Origin: Zelonia costaricensis
Lineage: Eukaryota > Euglenozoa > Kinetoplastea > Trypanosomatida > Trypanosomatidae
Assembly (NCBI GenBank): GCA_030849075.1
Contig: JASAOO010003305.1
Location: forward strand, 1 to 35,294
Direction of reading: 5' to 3'
DNA length: 35,294 nucleotides
The notes beneath the pieces are model-generated. The model saw only the letters and a list, made by a program, of their open reading frames with translations. It ran no database searches and was not told where the DNA came from. The position numbers and the translations under genes were made by a program. Below, one piece after another: positions 24,761 to 33,700 of this stretch (within the stretch, counting starts at the first letter, position 1; each line of letters opens with the position of its first letter).

Positions 24761-27625
24761 CTACCGCTCTGACCGCACCCACCGCTGCAGCCTGTCGCTG
24801 ACTGCAGCACCGCGCGTCCGGTCTCGTGGCCCGAGCACTTGCGGACGCTCTGCCAGCGTGCGGACGGACTCCGCCAACGAGCTCACCACTCCCTGCGACC
24901 CTCCGCACACAGACCCCGCAGCAGGGCTTGCTGAGGCCGGCAGGCGTCGTCGCCGAAGGCGATCCTCGTCCAAGCACAGCAGCTCACGCTCGTCCTCCTC
25001 TTCATCCAGCAACGTCTGCAGGCGCCGCTGAAGCACCGGGCCAGCCAGAGGCGCCACCGAGACGGGCCCGGCAGCCCTGGACCACGCAGGTCGGCTTGTC
25101 GCCACCGTCCGTGCGGACGCGACGCTGGGCAGCGCGCCGCTGCTCAGCCGCCGCAGGAACGCCGCACGTGAAGAAACGTCGGCAGCAATTCGGTGCTCAG
25201 CCGCCGCCTGCGCCGCGAGTGCCTGCCAGCTCACAGCCTCCTCCGCGACGATGGCCGCACGCACCACCGCCTCCTCGCCGGCCCCACGCGCCCGCAGGTG
25301 CGACTGCCACTCCGCCGCTTCGCCAGCCTCGATGACACCGCGCCTGGACGCCTCTGTAGCGCGCACTGCTGCAAGGCAGTCCAGGTCGCGGTCGCCGGCC
25401 AGCCTCGCGCGGACAGCAGCCTCGCTGGCAGCGACCCTTGAGCGTGCAGCGCCTTCTTCTGTGCGCAGTGCAGCAGAGAGAGCAGCGAGGCGGTCCGCGT
25501 CGCCCCCTCTCGCAAGCGTGGCCATCTCGCGTCGCTCGTCCGCAGAAAGGCTCGCGCGGGTCGCGGCCTCCTCCGACACGACCGCCACGTGCTCCGCCAA
25601 GTCACGCGTGTGTGACTCTGCGGCTTCCAGCTGCACACGACTTGATGCCTCCCTTGAGCGAAGCACAGCACGGCAGTCTGCGTCCCTGTCACTCGCGAGG
25701 GCCGATAAGCGACCCAACTCCTCCGAGGTGATGAAGGCCCGCGAGGCGGTCTCTTCCGACCGCAAGCTTGCTAGAGCAGCCGTGGAACGAGATTCGTAGC
25801 CGACACGCGCGACTGTGGCGAACTCGGAGAGCTCCTCTTCACCCACGGCCGCGCGAGAAGCCTCTTCCTCTGCGAGCAGCGCTGCCCGTTCAAGGGCGGC
25901 CCGGTCACTGACCTCTGCTGACCTCAACCCGGCGCGGCTTCCCGTTTCTGCAGCCAGAAGCGTCGTCACCTCACCCACGTTCCGGTCTCTCGTCAGCGTC
26001 GCTCGGCCACACAGCTCCTCACGAATAGTCAGTGAGCGGCCAGTGCACTCTGCCGCCCCCCACGCTGCCAGCTCAACACTACCGCGTTGCTCCCTCTCCC
26101 TCGCTACCAGGCCTTCACGGCCACGTTCCTCCTCCTCTGAGCACTCGGCCCGCATGTTCTCAACACCGGCCTCAATCTCTTCATCTTCAGCCATCGGATA
26201 GTTCACGGCAAGAGCCGGGATCTCAAACTCACCTGAATCACATCCAGCCTTTGCGCAGGCTACTCCCCTCACCCGCCAAGCTGACTCGGCTACCTCTTCC
26301 AAGAGTGACGGCACCCCCACCGGCTCAAAAACCACCACCACCGCCCGGTCCTCGCCACCGCCATCCGCCAGCGCAGCACGCTCCGCGGCCTCGGCGGCAA
26401 CGATCGCAGCGCGGCTCTCGCTCACCGCGGACGCCAGCTCCGCCAGCACTGCGGCGGTGCGGTCCTCGCTGCCGGCATCCGCCAGCGCAGCACGGTCCGC
26501 GGCCTCAGCAGCAACGATCGCAGCGCGGCTGTCGCTCTCCGCGTACGCACACTCCGCCAGCACCGCGGCGGTGCGGTCCTCACTGCCGGCATCCGCCAGC
26601 GCAGCACGCTCCGCGGCCTCGGCGGCAACAATGGCGGCGCGGCTGTCGGTTTCCGCGGACGCACACTCCGCCAGCACCGCGGCGGTGCGGTCCTCGCTGC
26701 CAGCATCTGCCAGCGCGGCACGCTCCGCGGCCTCGACGGCAACGGTCGCGGCGCGTGCTGCGCTGCCGAGATCGTGGCGGTTCGTTCTAGGCAGCTGAGG
26801 GTCTGTGGTCGCGTTGCTATGGGGTGGCGTAAAAGCGGTTGTTGTTTCGCTCTCGAATGGTGCGAAACTGCGGCGCTGGAGCGCAGTGTAGGTGTTGGCC
26901 TCCTCCTCGGTGAGGATGACGCGGCTGCGGCTCTCGGCGAGGAGGAACCGGTCTGCCGATGGATCGCACAGAGCATTATCTGGGGTACTCTGTAGTGTAG
27001 AGGGCCCGGCACTGTGGTGGGGGATTACGTTCATTCGAGACATTGCGTCGCGCTGCACGTTCGCGAACCGTGGTGTCACGGTGTTGTTTGCGGAAGCTGC
27101 ATTGGAAGATGGTGTCAGCACGGTCTGCGGCGGTACCGATGCGGCTGCGGGAGGGAGGCCGTGAACATCGGTTAGGGGCGGCAGAGCTGGTGTCGTGCCG
27201 AGATAGTCGCCGCCATCGACCTTCGCGTGCGCCGCATTTCGTACCGGCGACCCATGGGAGGATGAGGACGCAGATCCGCTGAAGAGGGCCTTGGAAACGT
27301 GATCGTTCTCGGGACTGTGGCGGCTTGCGTGGCGCGCTTGCAGGAGCGTTGCTTCGTCATCGTAGTGGCGGAGTTCCTGCTCATTTCTGGCAGCGGCAGT
27401 CCTGGCCCGCTGCGCGCGACGCTCAACGATCAGCCTGCGGAAGATTTGGGTATGCTGACGCAGAATCTGCTGCAGGTCTTTGAGCTCCTCGGCGTAGATG
27501 CTGAGATGGGCTTGCGCAGCCTCTGCCTCGAACCGGAAAACGGGGTTCTCCCTCACCGTCGTTGCGAAGTCCTCTGTTTCTTCCGAGGGCGCATGGTGCA
27601 GAGTGACGTCATGTTGCGTGGCCAT
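24761..27625 (-). CDS. Ala/Glu/Arg-rich coiled-coil repeat protein
   Basis: 954 aa; function not recognised. Residues 1-80 include a heptad-rich helix (about 30-80). Residues 85-275 are low-complexity and probably disordered. Residues about 290-428 hold 3.6 near-identical copies of a 38-residue unit (core ADAGSEDRTAAVLAE ... RAAIVAAEAAERAAL). Residues about 430-860 continue as diverged units of similar length built on the pattern R-A-x-x-x-x-x-E-E/A-x-x-x-R-x-x-L, giving a long, highly charged helical rod. The C-terminal 90 residues are Arg/Leu/Ser-rich. There is no signal peptide, TM or motor domain. Large repetitive helical proteins of trypanosomatids are often cytoskeletal or flagellar, but nothing here proves that. 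It starts at the first ATG, 63 nt after a predicted acceptor. Confidence 0.88.
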   Translation of the reverse strand: MATQHDVTLHHAPSEETEDFATTVRENPVFRFEAEAAQAHLSIYAEELKDLQQILRQHTQIFRRLIVERRAQRARTAAARNEQELRHYDDEATLLQARHASRHSPENDHVSKALFSGSASSSSHGSPVRNAAHAKVDGGDYLGTTPALPPLTDVHGLPPAAASVPPQTVLTPSSNAASANNTVTPRFANVQRDAMSRMNVIPHHSAGPSTLQSTPDNALCDPSADRFLLAESRSRVILTEEEANTYTALQRRSFAPFESETTTAFTPPHSNATTDPQLPRTNRHDLGSAARAATVAVEAAERAALADAGSEDRTAAVLAECASAETDSRAAIVAAEAAERAALADAGSEDRTAAVLAECAYAESDSRAAIVAAEAADRAALADAGSEDRTAAVLAELASAVSESRAAIVAAEAAERAALADGGGEDRAVVVVFEPVGVPSLLEEVAESAWRVRGVACAKAGCDSGEFEIPALAVNYPMAEDEEIEAGVENMRAECSEEEERGREGLVAREREQRGSVELAAWGAAECTGRSLTIREELCGRATLTRDRNVGEVTTLLAAETGSRAGLRSAEVSDRAALERAALLAEEEASRAAVGEEELSEFATVARVGYESRSTAALASLRSEETASRAFITSEELGRLSALASDRDADCRAVLRSREASSRVQLEAAESHTRDLAEHVAVVSEEAATRASLSADERREMATLARGGDADRLAALSAALRTEEGAARSRVAASEAAVRARLAGDRDLDCLAAVRATEASRRGVIEAGEAAEWQSHLRARGAGEEAVVRAAIVAEEAVSWQALAAQAAAEHRIAADVSSRAAFLRRLSSGALPSVASARTVATSRPAWSRAAGPVSVAPLAGPVLQRRLQTLLDEEEDERELLCLDEDRLRRRRLPASASPAAGSVCGGSQGVVSSLAESVRTLAERPQVLGPRDRTRGAAVSDRLQRWVRSER
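26341..26756 (-). repeat. 114-bp in-frame tandem repeat, about 3.6 copies
   Basis: The plus-strand marker ggtcct recurs at 26347, 26461, 26575 and 26689, exactly 114 bp apart each time. The unit encodes 38 residues. Copies differ at only a few positions (for example CASAETDS, CAYAESDS, LASAVSES), and similarity fades at both ends. Confidence 0.95.
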
Positions 27626-27688
27626 GGTTGATTGCAGGCCGGTGCACCGGGTGAGGCCGATTTCAGAACGAGCGCAAAGATCCTAGAG

Positions 27689-27735
27689 CTCCAGCGATCC
27701 GTTATGTGTACCCAGCAGGAAAAGACAACGAAGAA
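27689..27735 (-). promoter_or_regulatory. Predicted spliced-leader acceptor of the repeat-protein gene
   Basis: On the minus strand cttcttcgttgtcttttcctgctg is followed by the first AG at 27690-27689. The leader is 63 nt and free of ATG. Confidence 0.5.
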
Positions 27736-28339
27736 GGCGTGCTAGTCTCGGGGGAAGCGGAAGGAGCATCCGACTCCAATCGGCCTCGCCCGGCAAGTGC
27801 ACCAACGCTCTCGTGAAGCGCCGCTCGGAAATGCAAGTCGAGGGGGAGAACTATGCTGCAGGGAGACCCGGTGACGGTGTCCGCGGTGTCAGAGACAAGA
27901 AGTGCAACACGGAGGGGTGGCGCTGTTTTGTTTTTGTTGTTGATGTCGTTTGACCAGCTCTTGTTTGTGCTTACGTCAGCGTCGTGTAGCGTGAGGTGGG
28001 TGTGGTTGCCCACGCACGATGAAGACTGCCAGCAAGGGGTTCGACAAGGGGGGGAGGAGGGCGGGTGCTCCCCAGGTGGTCGGGCTCGATAGGGGTGGTC
28101 TATGTCAACGAACCGATGCACGAACACCGTTCCGCCCAAGAGGGGCAGAGTGAAATAGGGAGATGTCGTGTCACGTATCAGTGAACGAGAAGAAGGGAGG
28201 GGGCTGAAACCCCCGTAAAATACGGATGCGGTGTATGAGTTTCTTAATTTCTGTGTGTGTGTGTATGCCTGCCTCAAATAGATATTTGCGCTATTTTGTT
28301 TTAGAAGGCTGTGGAGTTCTGTTGAGTTGGTGTGTTCCG

Positions 28340-28366
28340 GTGTGTGTGTGTGTGTGTATGTGTGTG
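28340..28366. repeat. (GT)n microsatellite, one interruption
   Basis: A run of gt dinucleotides broken once by tatg, in the probable 3' UTR of RPS15. Confidence 0.85.
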
Positions 28367-29313
28367 GGGAGGGAGGGAAGTTGAGCGAGTCTGGCGAGGC
28401 AGACAGGCTTCGATACCCAGGAATAGCTAAACACAAGTCGGAAGGAGCCCATCATCGGCATGGCGATGAAAGAGACGACGCCATTGCAGTGGTAGCGGTG
28501 GTTCGCCCGCACATTCAGCAACGCGGAGCCGTGTAAGGTACGTGGCCAACGTGTAAAGGAAGACATCCCCAATGCGCGAAAGCGCGGAGAGGATTCGTGA
28601 AACAGTAACACGGGAGAGCAGACAAGCACAAGAAGTGTGGAGAAGAGAAGACGCGGATGAAACCACAATAGTACACGTTGAGCTCGCGCGGCGTAGCATC
28701 AGCGTGGCGCACTCGCCGAGGCACGGAAGCAGTTATCCAACCGCGAGCGCATCGTTCGGTGGAAGAGGCAGGGCGGAAACGAACGTGTGTCCACAACAAG
28801 CACTGTCAGCGAGTGGGCGTGGTGTGCGGAGAGGAAAGCTCGCTGTAGACTCGGTTTTACCGGTTCCTCGCAACGCTCCCGTTTCTCGGCACTCGCCACG
28901 AGCTCTGCACGACGCACGGTGACGGGTGGATACAAGGGGAAGGGGGAAGGGGAATTGTCGTGACGACGCCAGCTCCCCTTCACGCTGCCCTCGAGCCCTC
29001 GATCGGCGTCAACGCATGTCATTCGCTTCTTCGATGTTTCGTGTTGTTGTCTGTTTGGCGGGTTACTGGCCGCGACTGCATCTCGAACTCTGAGAAAAGA
29101 GTGCGCGATGCACCCTCAGCCAGTTTGAAAATCACAAAGAGAGAAGTGAAACATGAAATGAGAAGTCACCCTAGACACGCCTTGTCCCCGAACACCCGCA
29201 CGGGTGTTCCTTCTGCGTTGCAGAATCCACGGGCAGGGAGTCGGGGAGCGTGGCCCGGTCACGATGCCACTGACGCGCCATCGCAGGAGCGGCAGTAGGG
29301 CTGGCGGACCGCT

Positions 29314-29769
29314 TTACTTGATCGGGATGAAGCGGGAGGAGTGCGTGGCGCCGACACCCGGGCGGCCGTGCAGCACCGGGCGGTAGCTCATCGAGAACTC
29401 GCCCAGGTAGTGGCCGATCATCTCACCCTTGATCTCAACAGCGTTGAACTGGTGCCCGTTGTAGATGGCCACCACCGAGCCCACCATCTCCGGCGTGATC
29501 ACGACGTCGCGCAGGTGCGTCTTCACCGCCTTCGGCTTCTCGCCAACCTTCACGTGCTTCTTCGCCTCGCGCAGGCGCTTCAGCAGCACCGGCGGGCGGC
29601 GGTCCGCGTGGCGGTTCATGTTGCGGCGCGCGCGGGCGTGCACCAGCGCCTTGAACTCCTCCTCCGTCAGCGCAAGCAGGGGGTCGATCTCAAGCCCACG
29701 GAACGTGAACTTGTGGAACGTGCGCTCCTTCTTGAGCTGCTCGTAGCGCTCGGCGGTGATGCCAGACAT
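29314..29769 (-). CDS. RPS15: 40S ribosomal protein S15 (uS19)
   Basis: 151 aa, the normal length for eukaryotic uS19. It is a small-subunit head protein near the decoding site and the A/P-site tRNAs. The family is plain from [11 protein letters not shown] (23-33), then [33 protein letters not shown], and the C-terminal block [17 protein letters not shown] followed by [14 protein letters not shown]. It is full length, with no break. It has a very short predicted leader (27 nt), in keeping with a highly expressed housekeeping gene. Only one copy lies in this window; further copies, if any, would be outside it. Confidence 0.99.
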   Translation of the reverse strand: MSGITAERYEQLKKERTFHKFTFRGLEIDPLLALTEEEFKALVHARARRNMNRHADRRPPVLLKRLREAKKHVKVGEKPKAVKTHLRDVVITPEMVGSVVAIYNGHQFNAVEIKGEMIGHYLGEFSMSYRPVLHGRPGVGATHSSRFIPIK

Positions 29770-29796
29770 CGTTGGGGCAAAGCGGCAGAGTGACGG

Positions 29797-29822
29797 CTGG
29801 AGTGAGGAGAGAGAAGGCGAGG
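29797..29822 (-). promoter_or_regulatory. RPS15: Predicted spliced-leader acceptor of RPS15
   Basis: On the minus strand ctcgccttctctctcctcactcc runs straight into AG at 29798-29797. The 27-nt leader is itself pyrimidine-rich and has no ATG before 29769. Confidence 0.65.
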
Positions 29823-29859
29823 TCGTTGTGCAATTGCAGGTTGCGCGTGGGTACGTCGT

Positions 29860-29861
<2 letters not shown>

Positions 29862-29890
<29 letters not shown>
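29862..29890. repeat. (GT)n microsatellite
   Basis: A perfect 29-bp dinucleotide run about 90 bp upstream of the RPS15 start codon. It is (CA)n on the transcribed strand, just before the RPS15 polypyrimidine tract. Confidence 0.9.
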
Positions 29891-29895
<5 letters not shown>

Positions 29896-30759
29896 GTGCA
29901 GAGCACGTGCAGGTACACATCAGATGCGGCATGCGATGACGATTGGAATTGGAGTTGACAGAAAGAGAGAGCGTTGAATGGGTGAGAGATCTTCACGACG
30001 CCAAAGGTCGATTGAGTCCCTTCGAGTGCTCGCTGGTTGTACCAGCCATTTGCGGCGTAGGCAAAACCTCGAGGCGGCCTGGACTGTATCTTTCTGTTAG
30101 ACTGTAACACGGACAGACGACAATGACCGCACTGAATTGCGTCAAGTTCCGAAACTCATGCGTTGCTGTCTTCTGCTACTGCTGCTTGTTTCGTATGTGT
30201 AGGGTGTGGCACTTCGTGAGAGTTTGGCGTCAGAGGTCGACGGCACGCAAGACGCGCCTCGCTCCACGTGCAATACTGACAGTGAGAGTCATCCCACAAA
30301 CGCGAAGGGGAGACGACGCCGCACGGGGGCAAATCGTGACTGTACATCAGAACCAGTCGCCCGCAAGAGAGAGGGAGAGCGGGAAGTCGAAGCAAGGAAA
30401 AAAAAAGGGAAGAAGAGCCTCGAGGGGACTTCACGGGCGCGGGAGTTGCCGCGCGTCGCAGTACGCCGGGAACCCGAACAACGGGAAAGCCACCACCCCG
30501 CATTGACCGTGTGGCGGTCCTCTTTACATTTGAAGTGTGTCAAGCCTGACCTGGGCCGAGACATGCACGACCAGGAATACTGTCAGCCCCGGTGATGGCG
30601 GCCACTCAACAACACCAGCGGGCGCGAGCGAGGCCATGTGCACGGCCCCAAGGGAGGGGTGTGGGCGCAGTGCAGAACCGTTCCAAGTCTTCTCCCCGCT
30701 CCTCCCCTCCCTACGGCAGTGGCACGGCTGCAACGCTCTATGCCACACCTCGCACTGCA

Positions 30760-33700
30760 TCAGTGCGGCGCCTCTTCCTCGGAGGCCCGCAGCGTCGCAA
30801 CCTTGGGCATGTCGATCCCGGAGGCCGACACCGACGCCATCGACGACTTCTCGGCGTCCTCGGCATCGCTCTGGAAAATGTGCCACGGCAGCGATGGGAG
30901 GGTGCGGCGCAGGGCGTGGCGCAGGCTGTACCATTCCACGAGGTCGCCCTCCGCCGAGGACGTCAGCAGCGCGTCGAGCGCGGTGTTCCGCATCGCCTCC
31001 TCCAGCTCCACCGTCGTCGGCCGCGCAGCACCGTCGCGGCCGTCGGCAGCGCCGTCAGTGCGGTTCTGCGAGTTTTGCCCGCCCGTGTGCCGCGGGGTGC
31101 TCAGAGACAGCCGCGTCGTCGTTTCGCTGCCGCCTTGCACGGCGAGGTAGCCGTTGCGGCGCAGCACCACCGTCCCCGCGGCCGCAGCTCCGGCCCCTTT
31201 GCGCTTGCCGCCCTTCTTCCCACCCTTTTTCCCACCCGCCGCGCTGACGTCGCCGCCGCCGGCGCCGCTCGACGCACCACTGCCGCCGCCGGATGCAGTG
31301 GCGGCGGTGGCGTCACCATGGCCGCTCGGGTCCCCAGCGCTAGCACCGGCATGCGCAGTCCCCGCCTCGACCGGCGCTGGCCCAGCCTGACGGTCGCAGC
31401 GGAAGGGGAAGTGCGTTGTAGTCTTGAACAGAGGCAGCCCACGCACGGCTTGGTCGACCATGCGCGTCGTCAGGTGTCGCTCCACGGTACGCTTCTCCTC
31501 CACCACCCCCGCACGCGACTCGAGGAGGTTGATGTACCCGTGCGTCACACCACGCACGCCGAGTATCTCCGCCGCCTCGGCGGTGAGCTGCGCGCCGGCC
31601 AACGCCGAGGCCGAGACGCGACCGAGGGCGTGGAGCGAGGCCGTGCCGCCGCTGCTCATCAGAGCCGAGTGCATGCCCTCTTGACTCGCCACATCGTCCA
31701 GCGCGGCGAGGGCCGCCTTGGCGCGCGAGAGAGAGAGGAGGTACAGGCCGAGCACCACCTCGCTCTCCTCCACGAGCGTGCACAGGGCGTACTCGATGCG
31801 GCTGTACAGGCCCTCCACCGTGTCCAGCACCAGCTGCCGGCAGAAGTGCACGATGCGGCTGGCCCCGAGGGGCGGCAGCAGCGACGGTGGTGACGTGGCG
31901 GTCAGGGAGACGGGCAGCGGCACCTGGTGCGTGATGATGGAGGGTGGCAGTGGCGTGCGGGGCGCCTCCGCTGCGGCCGCCGCAGCCGTAGCGGCCTTCG
32001 CCGCGGCGGCGCGCTGTGCGGCGCTGTTCATGGGCCGATGCTTCACCTCCGTCTCGAGCGACGCGACGGCCGACTCGCGCAGGCAGTAGGTCTCGTCCGC
32101 GAACAGCGCGACCTGCCCAAGGAAGCCGCCGTGGAGAGGGGTGTGGTTCGCCTCGAAGGCCTGGGCAACCGCCTGGACGGCGCGCAGCCCCGGGGCGGCG
32201 TCCATGTCGGCCACGGTGCGCACCATGCCCTTCACCAGCCGCGCATACCCGAAGCGCCGCGTCCGCTCGACGTCGAGCTGCTCGATGCGCCGCCGCACCC
32301 GCTGCGCGACGACGGTCATGAGCTCGAAAGTGTCGATTGGCATCTGCCCATCCACGAGGCTCACGAACAGCTTGCACAGGGGCTGCGAGGTCTGGTAGCG
32401 GACAGCGGCGTACCACATGTTGTACGTGAAGCGGGCCAGCTCCAACTCCACAACCGGCGCCGCGTCCGTCCACGGGCAGTCACGCACGGCGAAGGAGTCG
32501 CCGACGGGCGAGGTCGGACTGCGCACCTCGACGGTGCGGCCCTCGGCGCGTCTTGAGGGAGGGGCCCCGGCGGGCTTGCCGGCGTTGTCCGCCAGCGCCG
32601 TCGGGGCTGCGGCCGACGACGGCGCGGCTTTGGTAGACTTGGGGAACCGCAGCGCCACCGTCCCGGGCAGCAGCAGCGGCAGCCCCTCCTGCACATTCTG
32701 CGGCGACAGGTTCGACAGCACGTCGCGGGCGAACTGAGTCACCACGTAGCCGAATGGCACGTTTTCCACCGACGCCGCGACGTCCTCCTTGAGGGCGTCG
32801 ATGCGAGCAAGGAGCACCTCGCGGTGCTCGAACAGCTGGTACACGCGCGGCGAGAGCATCTTGCTGTCTCGCACGAAGCGGGCGCGGCGCCGCGTCGCCT
32901 GGTAGGCGGCGAAGAAGTTGTGCATGATGCACGCCGCCTGGGCCTCCGTCCAGAAGTAGTTGGGCACGTCTGGCGCGACGTGGGCGCGGAGGAAGTGCGG
33001 AATGGTGCCCCACGCCGTGACCGGGAACACCGGAATGACGGCCGCCTCCGTGACGCTTTCGAGCATGCCGCTCACGCCGCCCCGTCTGCCCGAGGCCTCG
33101 GTGCCCTCGCTCAGCCACGACGCCAGCGTGGTGAGCTGCCGCGAGCGCAGCAGCGCCGAGTTCAGCTGGTGCTTCATGTTGATGGCGACGGTTGCGAGCT
33201 CAGCGACGATGTTGGCGGTGGAGTGGCGCAACTCGATGCCCAGCTCCGTCTGCAGGGCGAGTGGCACATCGCGCGGCCGTGGCGTCATGAGCACCATCTC
33301 CTCGCCGTTCTCGTCCACCGCCGGAATGAAGCGCTTCTCGTGGATGTACGTGTACAGGTCCCGCACCTTCTCCTCCAGCTCCGAGACCTCGAAGTTGAGG
33401 TCGAGGTTCTTCTGCGTCAGCCCGGCGATGCGCATGCGGTAGGCGGAGCGGTCGTCGAAGGCCGAGTGCAGCAGCTCTTCCTGCAGCGTCAGGCGCGAGC
33501 TCACCAGCTCCTGCTTCGCCGCGGCGATGAACTCCATCGAGACCTGGTTGGACTTGCTGCGGCTGGTGTGGCGCACCACGGCGCCACTCCCCTCCCCATC
33601 GGTGCTCCCGTTGCCGCCGTCCACCTCGTCCTCCACCCCACCGCCGACGCTGACGCCGGCCACAGAGGCGCGCTGCCGGTGCGACGCCCGCCCGTCTGAG

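Larger units (their letters stand above)
27626..29313. other. Long intergenic region between RPS15 and the repeat protein
   Basis: About 1.7 kb: the 3' UTR of RPS15 and the leader of the repeat-protein gene. It contains an interrupted (GT)n at 28340-28366. The 244-residue minus-strand frame at 27702-28436 spans the microsatellite and lacks any recognisable feature. No gene or tRNA is seen. Confidence 0.6.
29770..30759. other. Intergenic region between the 1356-aa gene and RPS15
   Basis: The 3' UTR of the 1356-aa gene and the leader of RPS15, with a perfect (GT)n at 29862-29890 and a 9-A run near 30398-30406. No gene is supported. Confidence 0.6.

Noticed and set aside
26341..26756. Evenly spaced repeats as a possible CRISPR array
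   Set aside because: The units are contiguous, in frame inside a protein-coding gene and without unique spacers, and the genome is eukaryotic.
27702..28436. 244-residue minus-strand frame
   Set aside because: It spans the (GT)n microsatellite, has no recognisable feature, and lies in the expected RPS15 3' UTR.
30592..31893. 433-residue plus-strand frame
   Set aside because: It is antisense to the C-terminal part of the 1356-aa gene and Arg/His/Gln-rich, a mirror of that gene's codon bias.
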